Source of the DNA: Turbatrix aceti | Taxonomy: Eukaryota; Nematoda; Chromadorea; Rhabditida; Panagrolaimidae | NCBI GenBank assembly: GCA_963969345.1 | Contig: OZ017769.1 | Location: forward strand, 3,043,600-3,107,599 | Length of the DNA: 64,000 nt | Direction of reading: 5' to 3' | In this document: positions 12,702 through 22,675 of the stretch, one piece after another | Layout: each line of letters starts with the position of its first letter | Numbering within the stretch: the stretch's first letter is position 1 | Notes under the pieces: generated by a model | What the model was told of the DNA's origin: nothing | Databases searched by the model: none | What the model saw: the letters and a program-made list of their open reading frames with translations, nothing else | Translations under genes and position numbers: made by a program

Positions 12702-14343
12702 TCAGAGAGCTGCTTCAATTTCGTTGGCACACTCGTTGATGTTGTCGCAGAGGGTGGTGGTTGTCGTCATGTTGCCGCCATTGACAGACCACGATTCCAT
12801 GCGTCGGACGAGGTCGTGGACATTGAGGGTGGGGACTGAAAGTGCAAAAAAAACATAATCAAGGAACCAAAAAACATGGAAAAGATACTTACAAAATCCC
12901 AATCCTTGGAGGAAGAGAAGGAGCGCTTCAGTGATGCGTTCCGGCTTGTCGTCCAGTACCAGGCCACAGGAATCGGAAACCTGAAAAAAATCGATAAGAC
13001 GCAATTTTGATGGGAAATCGGGTGTAAAATTTGGTAAAACGTTCGGAAAGCATTTGGGCACGAGCTGAAATTTTAGGCCAAAGCCCAGCCCAGCCGGGGG
13101 TGAGCCAAGACCGAAAATGATAAGAAAAATGAAGAAATAACATTAATGTAAAAGGACTGCAAAAAGTAACGTTCCGAAAACGTTACTTTTGTCAAATTTG
13201 ATCGTTACTTGTTGAATTCGTGCCGAGAGACCAGACGATCGTAAACTGTGATTGTTATATTTTACTATTTGTTCATCCCTATTTTGCTATTTTTGAAATT
13301 TACGACCGTTATCTTTTAACTGTACTTAAAAAATTACTTTTTGGTTGTCTTACAACGACATTTTGTGTAAAAAGTACTGTTTTTTTGTTGTTTTTTGAAC
13401 AATTTACACGTTTTTTTAGCCCAAGATCCTAATTTTTGGTCCAACCCAATTTCGTGCAAATGAACTCACTTTAATCCAATCAGATTTTGCAGGATCCAAC
13501 TTGGTATTGACGACGACGGTTTCCTCGATAAAAGGCGACCTCGCACCGACAAACTGAATAACCGGAACGTTCAGTTTAGGCCCGCTGGCTCCATCGCGGG
13601 AGATTGAAATTGCTGATCGGCTAAAACAAAAAATAATCATCTTTTCCTCATAAAAACGCATAAAATCCAACTTACTTGAGGTAAGCCTCGATGAAAGCTG
13701 CCATATTCGTCGGATTTGGATGGTGGTTAAAATACGCGCGATACTGACGAACGATATCCGGATTGGATTCCTGGACGTGATTTCCAAAGTGGTGCCAGAT
13801 GAGGTAATCGATCGTAAACGCGGTCATCCTTTGACTCCGCAGGTAGTTGATGTTGACCTTCTGGTAGCCCCATTCGACCCATCCAGCTCGTTGGCACGAG
13901 CAGTTGACCAGGATCAGGGCATCCAGCTTTTGCTGATGCTCGAGGGCGTAGCGAAGCATTACGTTGGCCCCTGCACCCACGCCAAAGCCGATGAAAGCTG
14001 GGAAGCCATAGTGATCGACTACGTTCGCGACAATGGAAGCTAGGGACTCCATGGTTGGGAAAACATAGCTGGAAGGCAAAATGGAAATCGTAAACAGTAA
14101 TTAATAGTAAATGAAAAAAACTCACTCTTCGGGAAAAGGATGTGCATCTATTTCTTGGCCTGGAGCGTTGATATTGTAAACACAAAATTTGTCAGCAAAT
14201 TCTGCGGCTGTGCCAAACTGGAAAAAGTTTTGAAACATGTTGTCGGCATCCATGCCAATGTCGTGAAACGTGACGAGGGGGTGACGGCTGCGATCGCCGT
14301 AGATTGAGATCTTGATTGAACCGTAGGATGTTTGGACATGCTC
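12702..14343 (-). CDS. NDRG-family alpha/beta-hydrolase-fold protein (N-terminal exon missing)
   Basis: A member of the N-myc downstream-regulated family: hydrolase-fold proteins without hydrolase activity, linked to stress and differentiation signalling. Exons in transcript order: 14126-14343, 13676-14068, 13470-13620, 12893-12980, 12702-12835. All junction phases agree, giving 327 residues from the first identified exon. Diagnostic segments: EHVQTSYGSIKISIYGD, HPLVTFHDIG, YNINAPGQE, GFGVGAGANVMLRYALEH (elbow without a nucleophilic Ser), ALILVNCSCQRAGWVEWGYQK, and a C-terminal GPKLNVPVIQFVGARSPF strand. The first exon here starts after a TTTTCCAG acceptor and lacks a good initiator, so a short upstream exon with the start codon must exist. 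I could not place it; a transposon-dense region lies immediately upstream. Confidence 0.9.
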
Positions 14344-14820
14344 CTGGAAAACAAAATGTAAAAAACGTACAATAAAACACAAACAAAGTCAAAAAGTAGC
14401 AAAAAACCGTAAAAAAGAAACAAAAAAAGATAAAAGATCGAAAGTAACATCGTAACGCATTACACAGGCCGGCCCAAATGCACGGATACTCTGCAAAAAT
14501 GCACGGATACGAAAATTGCGCGCGGATACTCTGCAAAAATGCACGGATGTTTTCTGTTGTTGTTTTTGTTGTGTCGGGCCGCATTTTATCCGTGCGCTTT
14601 TGCTGTGTATCCGTGCGGTTAACGCGTTTGCACGGATACTATTGCAAACCGCGCGGATACTCACAGAGTTCAAAAATGTTGCTGAATTCGACGACATTTT
14701 AAATAAAAAATCGCAACTCGATCAATAATTGAGTTTTGCTTTCAAAAATTTTAGGACATACCAAGTAAATGTGTACCTTCAAATGGCATATTTTATTTTT
14801 TTTTATTTCATCAAAATTAT

Positions 14821-15498
14821 CAAAATTGAAGGAGGTGTGGTAGAAAAATCACTGCGAGCGAATAAAACGAGCTGGAAACAAAATTGAAAGCAATTCTGAA
14901 GCCCAACAAAATTATCTAACTTATTTTTTACAAAAAAGTATACCATGTCAACTTAGAAATGCCCAAAAAAAGGTTTCCAAAAAAATTTTCTAAGAAAAAT
15001 TAGATTTTCGGAACTTTTTAGAACTTTGATCAAAAAACTGAGTACGCCATTGGATTCTGCGTTCATTTCTACCCCCGGTCCTATTTTTTCGTAAAAATGC
15101 GTTTGAACCGCGCTCCATGCCGAATTTTTTGCCGAACACTACTTTGAAAAATTTTGGCGTCCTTTCATCAAAAAAAGTGGGGTTCAGAAGAAAATTTGCA
15201 CTGGCGCGCGGAAAAATGATAAAATCCTGAAACAACCACTCCAGATGTAAAAGATACTGTAGAATGCGATGATGATTTTAGTTTTTGGATCACGCTTCGA
15301 AAAAGTTTCGAAAACGTTCCGATTATCAGAATGTTGTCGGAAATTTCAATTTTTCGGTAACTTTGAATTAATAATGATGGATTTTCATATTTTTACAAGA
15401 TAGAGAATTTAGTTGTGCTTTGAAATCACTTTGAACTGGGTATTTAACTTTATTTTCGGGCGAGTAATGACTTTTCTAGTACACCTCCTTCAATTTTG
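14821..15498. mobile_element. Nested 0.68-kb inverted-repeat (MITE-like) element
   Basis: CAAAATTGAAGGAGGTGT at 14821-14838 is exactly inverted at 15481-15498, and homology continues inward (GGTAGAAAAATCAC versus the complement of GACTTTTCTAGT). The interior is AT-rich without coding. A 23-bp interior segment (15029-15051, core ACTGAGTACGCCATT) recurs inverted at 24270-24292 inside the intron of membrane-protein gene B, suggesting a second family member there. Confidence 0.6.
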
Positions 15499-15816
15499 TC
15501 AAAAATAAAAATTTTGTAAAACGCGAGTAGGACTATTTAAAAGACAATGCTTGATTATATTTTGTCAAAATTGAAAACATAAAAATATCTATTCAGAAAC
15601 CAATGTTTTGGAATTTTCAAATTAATTTCGTCAAATTAATTTTACGACTTGCGCATTCTGCGACTTTTCCATTGTTGAGGAGTCTCAACGCGAATGTTAC
15701 TTCGCTGCGCTCGGGCTGATCAGCCCAACTTCGTTTTTTTTTCTATGTTCTTTTTTTTTCTCGGGCGTGTTGTAATTGATGTTTTTTGGTGTGATTTTAT
15801 TTGTTTTTTGTTTCAG

Positions 15817-16204
15817 ATTCCTCCGGCGACCTCCTTCAAGCGACTGCGATCTATCGGCAACCTTCTCAATGCTAACGTCGATGTCATGATGCTGCCAATG
15901 TAAGTTTTTTAACTTTTCAAAGTTTTGGGGTATAAAGACGAATTTTTTTGATAACCAACCAAGTTTCACTCAGTTTTTGACCTTTTTTTGCGATTGTATG
16001 ATGAGTTCATGCGATTTGTTAGGTAGGATTGCGCTGCGACAGATGGGGGCCAAGATCGGTTTCACAATCGCAGAAAAGGGAAAAAAATTGGTTGAAAGGC
16101 AGTTGGCATGAAATTGAGGGCACAAAAATTTTTGGGCTTCGTTATTGTTTTCACCCAAAGTTTCAGATGACATCAACATCTGGTTCCCTCCGAATTTACT
16201 GTAA
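15817..16204 (+). CDS. Candidate exons of an unidentified protein
   Basis: Three segments have good splice signals and compatible phases. 15817-15899 (TTTCAG acceptor, GTAAGT donor) encodes a 27-residue piece including SFKRLRSIGNLLNANVDVMM. A second exon from 16027 continues with ALRQMGAKIG. A donor at 16058 could join to 16167-16204, encoding DINIWFPPNLL then TAA; alternatively exon two reads on to a TGA at 16109. No start exon was found and I do not recognise the family. The piece lies within the 2.3-kb inverted-repeat element, so it might be an element-borne gene or a captured or decayed host gene. Confidence 0.25.
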
Positions 16205-17062
16205 GTTTGAAGAAAAACTCGGAAACCCAACTAACTCTTCTGTTTTTAGGTAAACCGACTGCAATGAAGGGGACCTCGAAATCAACGTTCTTGGCATGGA
16301 AATGGACTACGACGGCGACATGGAAGTCATCACAAGTCCCACGATGAATTTTGAAAACGATGTATCAGCATCCAGAAGGAATCCAACTACCGGCACTTCA
16401 AAGAAACACGATGAGCCTGGAGAAACTGCGACGTCGTCGGCACCAACAAAAATTTTGTTCAATTATTGTATTTTTACGTTTTTCGGTGTTAATTAATTTT
16501 TGTATTGTTAATAAATTTATCCTACAGAAAAAGCAATCGATAATGGGGCCGGGGAAAAATAATCAGCCGCCCGCAATTTATCCGTGCATTTTTGCAAAGT
16601 ATCCGTGCATTTTTGCAAAGTATCCGTGCATTTGGACCGCGTCGGCCGGCCTGGGAGCAAGCGAAAAAGCGCGCGGATACTGCTCAAAAGCGCACGGATA
16701 CTGCTCAAAAGCGCGCGGATACTCCGTTACTCGTTTCCGTGCATTTTTGCAGAGTATCCGTGCATTTGGACTGGCCTGTGTACAAAAACTGCATCGTAAA
16801 AATATTATTTCATCGTCCTATTAAACACAAAGATATCGTAACAAAAGTAACACTAGTCAAAATAATGAAAAGTAACATCGTAACAATACCATTATTGTAA
16901 AAACATTATGTCATCGAACGCCCAAAAGTAACATCCTATCTCACCGTCTACCGTAAAAAACGTTAGTCCACCCTGCATTTTCGTTTTAGGTCCAAAAAAA
17001 TCCCCTTTTCAACCGTTTTCGACCCATTCTTCTACATTTCCCCTCATTTTCAACATACCACA

Positions 17063-17114
17063 ATGCTCGATGACGACGTATCCTCAAGAGTTGGACCATC
17101 GTGGGCGGATGGCG
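17063..17114 (+). CDS. Possible orphan first exon
   Basis: ATG at 17063 opens 17 codons (MLDDDVSSRVGPSWADG plus one base) ending at a perfect GTAAGT donor. A pyrimidine-rich stretch precedes it. I could not find a following exon in phase, so it may be a chance arrangement. Confidence 0.18.
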
Positions 17115-19060
17115 GTAAGTAGCCCATTTCGACTGCCATTTTCAGGTTGGAAAAACTGAAACAAAATAGTATACTTTTTTGGACAAAAAACAATCGTAAT
17201 CCGCAAAAACGAAACCACAACTCCCCGAGCGCTGTGTCCCGTAAACAAGTGTGCCGTCAAGTGATGTCAAGAACGGCATATGCAAGTCCAAGAGGGCATG
17301 TGACACAGAAATGCGTTCGAAGAAATGCATAATAAACCACGCTGGAAAACGAAAGACGACGACAAAAACGACAAATATTTAGTCGACCAAAAAGTAAGTT
17401 TTTCTTTTCTTTCTTCAATTTTTCGAACAAAAGCGCAATCGATTGGGAAAATAAATGAAACAACAACGTGCAGCGGACGGAAACAGTCTGTTGCCCGGGC
17501 TCCGGGGAAGAACAAGACAACGGGAGCCAGGGGGAGGACGGGAGAAGCCACCGCCACCGCTGTCACAACTACGGCTGGAAGGAAGGAAGCGAGCAAACGA
17601 ACAAACGAAAAGGAGTGTTCGCTTTCGCGCTCACTTCAATTCCAGTCAGTCAGTTCCATCGGTGGCCACGGCCACGGCCACGGCCGTCGAATATTTATTT
17701 GCCTATTTGCTTGCTTGTTCGTCGCACGCAGAACTTACAGCAGCGCCTAGTTCATTATGCTTCCGCGACACGAAAAACCGTCACCTCACATCAAAAAAGT
17801 TCAGACAGGGACAAGCAAACAGGACTCAACCCGCAAACTGACATGAAACAAAATTCACGACGCAGAAGAAAAAAAGAAAGAAATAAAGCCCTGAAGAAAG
17901 AAACAAACGGATTTCTCAGGCGTGAATCAATCGAAACACAGAAAATTGTCGAAGATAAAAATCTCGGCCGAGTTCCGCGCGCAACATGCGGGGTAGATCG
18001 CGAGTTGCAAAACAGGTAATCGACTCGACAAACAATTTTTTTCACAGTTTTTTTCTTCGAAAACGTTTTTACTGGATTTTCGTGAATTTTTTCATGAAAT
18101 TTTTCCAAATGGTTTAAAAATTTTTTGCCGTCAAAAAAATATCTGCTTCGAAGCATGATCTGGCAGAATTAATAATTTTTGATGGCAAATCCGAGAAAAA
18201 TATAAAAATATAGAGTCATCATTTCAAAAAATGCCGTAACAAATGTGCCCATTGTGATGCATTTTTAATTGCAATTTTCGGCATTTTTTAAGGTTTACCC
18301 TATATTTTTATACTTTTCTCGAATTTTCCATAAAAATTACGTCGATCTTGGTTTTGTATGATTTTTTAGCTGCAATTTCCGGCAATCATAAATAATTCTT
18401 CCAGATTAAATTTACGGTAAAAACTTTTCATGGTAAAAGTCACCCAAAACTTGGCAAAATCTTGTGAAGAAATTCTAAAATGAACGGTCATACGTTGTAT
18501 GCAAGTGAGAACACGTCAGACTGGCATAGGTGTGCCATGCCGTTTTTGACTTTTCATCGTTTTTCAACGACGAGAGAAGAGGATTATTTGACGCACACAG
18601 GCTCATTTTTGAATTCAAATGCCACTGTGAACGTATAGCTAGCTAGTTGCAAAAATGATAAATAAAAACTAACGTTCACGGACGGCATCATGATTTCAGA
18701 GAACCACCGTGCCATGCCGTGTCCCACGGTTGGCAATGAAAAAATAATAATAAAAATAATCGTGGCCGAAAACAAATATAAAAACTTTTTTTTTGCCCGA
18801 TATATATGTATTTATGTTTACGCCTATTTGGTCTAAATGACAGTAGGCCTGCCGGGTCAGTTAGTTGCCGAAGGGGGCAATTTTTCAGCTATGTGTAATC
18901 AAAAAATGCATATTTAAGTAAATGAACCAAAACTCACATGAAATGCCTCAGAATGCAATTACAGAGTCAAATTTCGCCTATTTTTAATAAATATTCAAAA
19001 TTGAAAACAAAAATGAAAAAAATGAGCGGAAGACAGAAAAAAATTCTGTAATTCTAGATT
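17115..19060. other. Gene-poor tract upstream of membrane-protein gene A
   Basis: The part at 17270-18020 is GC-richer and keeps ORFs open in several frames at once, which suggests composition rather than one coding frame. It includes a GGCCAC microsatellite at about 17664-17688. A GTAAGT donor-like site sits at 17392. The rest contains a foldback repeat (18043-18490) and plain AT-rich DNA. The GC-rich block could be a promoter or UTR for either neighbour. Confidence 0.3.
18043..18490. repeat. Foldback repeat family 'TTCGGCATT', copy 1
   Basis: It shares order and sequence with 23168-23645: a left arm rich in TTTTTACTG and CATGAAATTTT, a centre with AAATGCCG and the inverted TTTTCGGCATTTT, then a right arm with ACTTTTCATGGTAAAAG, TCTTGTGAAGAAATTCTAAAATG. 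Arms of each copy are imperfect inverted repeats. No coding capacity is visible. Confidence 0.55.
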
Positions 19061-19461
19061 TTTTTTTATGCATCTGTCGGCAATTTTTAATATCCAATTT
19101 CTCATAAAAAAAACATCGTAAAATTCGACAAAAAACAAAAGATGGTAAAAAGCGATGACACTCTCGCAACGAAATACCTAATTTCGCTGAAAGACCCATT
19201 AGTGCACACGCAACAGTCTGTCCAGTTTTCGTTGCGAGAGCAAAAACAGGGTGCGCGGGTGCATTGTTTCAAAATCCGAATGGGGAATCCCATGGGAATT
19301 TGGAAAACGTGCGCGCGCCAGCCTAAAATGCTCAAAAGTCTTTATAACCAAAATTACTGTAGTAAACATGCAAATTTGCACACGAGAAAAACATCTCAAA
19401 TAGCGATCGTTCGACGCGTCATTTGTTTTTCTTGCGAAGCCCGAACGAAGTCCGAGGCCCG

Positions 19462-21020
19462 ATGAATTGCGCTCTTCTCCGTCGCGTCGTGTTGATCTCC
19501 TGCGTCTACCACGTGTGCTGGGGAGGCCGTGATTTTCATCCCTCCGATCCGCTCAATCACGTGCCAAGCTATGATCTGAAGGAAAAGCTCCAAAAGGCCC
19601 GGCAACTGTCTGTAAAAGAAGTCAAAAAATATAATGTCAATCCTGGCCTTGATTATGAAAGTGATTACGGCGCGATCGACGTCTCAGGTATAACACTAAA
19701 AGACGTCAGTCTCTATGTCTACTCCTATGAGCCTATACATACAGGTTTAGGTGAGGACATTGTTGGACTTCTTACAGGGCTTAGCTACATTGTCACCACC
19801 CTTCCCTTGAATGAGGCTTGCGACGATGTTGTGAAATATGTAAGTCTTACGTTTCAAACAAAACTGCGAAATTTGGCCTAAATTTAAACCCGGGAATTTT
19901 TTCGTTGTAAGAGTATTCGTTTTGCACTTTTGGTAATAATGGGCCATTGATATTTTTTCGTGGCGAGACTCTGTTGGATACTTCCAAGTTGGTTTACGGT
20001 CTGATCGACAGAAAAAAAATTATCATGGAAGAGACAAAAATGCGGCCTAAATTATGGCCTTTCATATATTTTTTCGTGATAAGAGCATCTGTTTTGAAAT
20101 TGTGTTCTTTTGCATACTCCCATGACGAATTTTGTTGACCGATTTATTTTCAGCTCCACAACACAACAATAGAATGCTTCGTTGTGGTCCTCAACGAATA
20201 TACTCGAGAGTCATTGTGCTCGTTTCACTTTGAAACGACACAATGCACAGTGATACAGGTTGGACACAATAGAATCAAAGCAACCGACGTCCGCGATGAC
20301 GTGCCATTCCTCGCTCAGTACTCTTCGCCGGCGGGCTACATTCGGTACGACGATGTTCTCAAAAACTTCAACGTGACGTTTGACATGTTGGCGCGAATCA
20401 ACAAGCTCGATCGCGATGGCCACATGGTGCATCCCGGACTCGTCTACCACAAGGTCGAACTCGATGGTGTCCAGGAAGCCCAATCGAACGCCCGTCTCGA
20501 CGAACTCGGACGCCACATCCTCGAGACCACCCTGCAGAAGGTCTTCTTCGCGTGCGCTGTCATCATTGCCGTCTTCTTCGGCGTCATGACCACGGAAACC
20601 GACGTTCTCTTCTGCTTCAACGTTGCCCGGATTACGGTAGCCAGCGTTGGGCAGGTCCCCAACGACATCGGCGGCTCCGGCGCCAACGATACAGACCCCA
20701 ACGCCAACGCAAACGCTGCCAAGAAGCCTGAAGGCGAAGCGTCCAAGTCGGTAAATGTCGTCGTCCCGAATGCTGATACCGCACGTGATAAGATGCCGTC
20801 GCTCAAGACATCAACTGTCAAAAAAAATCGTGCAGCTAGTACCATCAAAAAAGTACGTGCCAAACAGGAGTCCAGCAATAAGGCACCCGAAGATGTTCAC
20901 ACTGAATCCAGTCAGATTCCCACGGTTGGTCCAAGCCTGAAGAAGAAAGTAATGGAAGAAAATAAGCGCAGTAAAGAAAACACCCAAACCTCCAACACTG
21001 CTTCGGCTGAAAAAGTTTGA
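19462..21020 (+). CDS. Unrecognised single-pass membrane protein, paralogue A (two exons)
   Basis: I do not recognise this family. Exons 19462-19839 and 20154-21020 (phase 0, GTAAGT/TTTTCAG) give 414 residues. A hydrophobic segment after MNCALLRR (about 9-22) looks like a signal peptide. A predicted lumenal or extracellular part of about 230 residues follows, with several cysteines and N-glycosylation sequons (NTT, NVT). One membrane helix follows at about 256-271 (core FACAVIIAVFFGVM), then a hydrophilic tail of about 140 residues rich in Lys, Ser, Ala and Asn. The start is chosen at the first Met shared with paralogue B; an in-frame ATG 39 bp upstream is not conserved. An AATAAA follows the stop closely. 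The paired copy lies 1.65 kb downstream in the same orientation, including a matching promoter (19060-19440). Function unknown. Confidence 0.8.
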
Positions 21021-21059
21021 GAATAAATTTTTCTGGAATACATTTGTACGTATAAAGTT

Positions 21060-21210
21060 GCTCTGTTGTGTTCAGTGTTGTCAGGTACCCGGACCGGAAC
21101 CGGTCGGTTACGGGTACTCAAACTGGAACCGAACCGGTTTTGGTTCGGGTACCCGAAAAAATAATTTTCGGTTCCGGTTCCGGGTACCCGAATTTTCTAC
21201 GTTCCAACCA
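21060..21210. repeat. GGTTCC/GGTACC palindromic simple repeat
   Basis: About 140 bp just after gene A consist of overlapping GGAACC, GGTTCCGG and GGGTACCCG motifs that are largely self-complementary. No counterpart was seen after gene B. Confidence 0.6.
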
Positions 21211-21419
21211 ACATGCTCATAACAAATAACTTTTTTTATGCATCTGTCGACAATTTTTAATATTCAATTTCTCATAAAAAAACATCGTAACACTCGACAA
21301 AAAAACAAAAGATGGTAAAAAGCGATGACACTTTCGCAACGAAATACCTAATTTCGCTGAAAGACCCATTAGTGCGCACGCAATAGTCATTCCAGTTTTT
21401 GTTGCCAGAGCAAAAACAG

Positions 21420-22465
21420 CCCGCACTAGCATAACGAGCACTAAAGGAGCACAACAGGGGGGAAGGCCTTGCGCGCGAATGTTTATTTTTGTGACAAATT
21501 CGCGTTCATGTGCTTTGTTGCGCTCCGCAATTCTAATTTATTTGTTTTTATCGAAGGAATTTGAATAAGCATCACAGGAAGATGGATAATGTTGCGCGGT
21601 GCGCTTCATTGTGCTCCTTCATTTTCGTTCCGACCCTCGGTAGCTCCCGCGCGTCTTTCTCTCCTGTTGTGCTCCTTTAGTGCTCGTTATGCTAGTGCGG
21701 GGGTGGGTAAGTTGGAGTGAATTTTGACACAGACTCTCAGCGACCGGCCAGGGGAGGGGAGCGCATGGAAAACGGACGGACACTCATGCGACCGACTTGC
21801 GACCGACGCAAGCATAAAATAAGCACAGGGTCCCCCCTGTGGAATTCTACACAAAAACCGATTCAAAAATACATAATAGATTAAAAAAATTCATTTTTTA
21901 CCAAATTGTGCAAAAAAAAACATAATTCAATTTTTAGTATTTTTTTAAGATAATTATCAAACATTCACTTATTTTTTGCTCTAATGTTATAGCAAAACGA
22001 GATTGAAAAAGTGACTACATATTTTTTATAAAAATAATGACAGAAAAAAAACTTTGAATGTTCCTTTTTTTTTTCTGCCAAAAAAAATAATGACAAAAAA
22101 AAAACTTTGAAAATAATGACAGAAAAAACTTTGAAAGATTTGAATGTTCCTTCGCTGTTTTTTGTAATTAACAATGGAATTGTTTATCCAATTTTTTTTA
22201 TTTCTGCTTTAGTCACGTTTCAAAAATTGTTGCCACAACTTTAAAATGGATCACACATATTTTTGCCTTGATGGAAGAAGATCTACAGGGTCCCCCCTGT
22301 GGATCATTCTATAATTTTTTGTGTCCAATATCGCCCCATAACATTGCGATACGCACACCCGCTTGTGCGCGCGCACGCACCCCCCTGTCTCCCCTCCCTT
22401 AGCCGGCCGCTGAGAGTCTGTGTCAAAATTCACTCCAACTTGCACCGTCCTCATGCTAGTGCGGG
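21420..22465. mobile_element. 1.05-kb compound inverted-repeat insertion in promoter of gene B
   Basis: The insertion begins CCCGCACTAGCAT and ends ATGCTAGTGCGGG. Inside are two complete foldbacks. 21420-21458 is a perfect 39-bp inverted match to 21663-21701. A second ~55-bp inverted pair (AGTTGGAGTGAATTTTGACA) lies near 21709-21765 and 22385-22442. The promoter of gene A is the uninterrupted version: it reads ACAG-GGTGCGC where B reads ACAG-[insert]-AGGGTGCGC. This implies a 2-bp AG duplication at the target. CAGGGTCCCCCCTGTGGA occurs twice inside as a direct repeat (about 21826 and 22287). No coding sequence was recognised. Confidence 0.85.
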
Positions 22466-22675
22466 AGGGTGCGCATGCGCGTTCTTTCAAAATCCGCATG
22501 GGGATTCCCATGGGAATTTGGAAAACGTGCGCGCCAGCCTAAAATATTCACAAATTTCTTTGTTCGCAAAATTACTGTAAAAAACATGCAAATTTGCACA
22601 CGAGAAAAACGTCTCAAATAGCAATCGTTCGACGCGTCGTTTGTTTTTCTTGCGCAGCTCGAAGTCCGAAGTCCG

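Larger units (their letters stand above)
14463..16780. mobile_element. 2.3-kb inverted-repeat element with 21-bp iterons
   Basis: The left end TA-CACAGGCC (from 14461) and right end GGCCTGTG-TA (to 16782) are inverted copies continuing inward for about 45 bp with few mismatches. Each end carries about 20-21-bp units containing GCACGGATAC and TGCAAAAAT in both orientations: left cluster 14476-14665, right cluster 16575-16770. Flanking TA dinucleotides fit a Tc1/mariner-like TA target duplication, though TA alone is weak evidence. The interior contains a nested 0.7-kb inverted-repeat element and, at 15.8-16.2 kb, candidate exons of unknown identity. No transposase motif was recognised. Confidence 0.6.

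Noticed and set aside
17468..18019. 183-residue + strand frame
   Set aside because: Three overlapping frames are open in the same GC-rich stretch; no domain, and GGCCAC repeats explain part of the openness.
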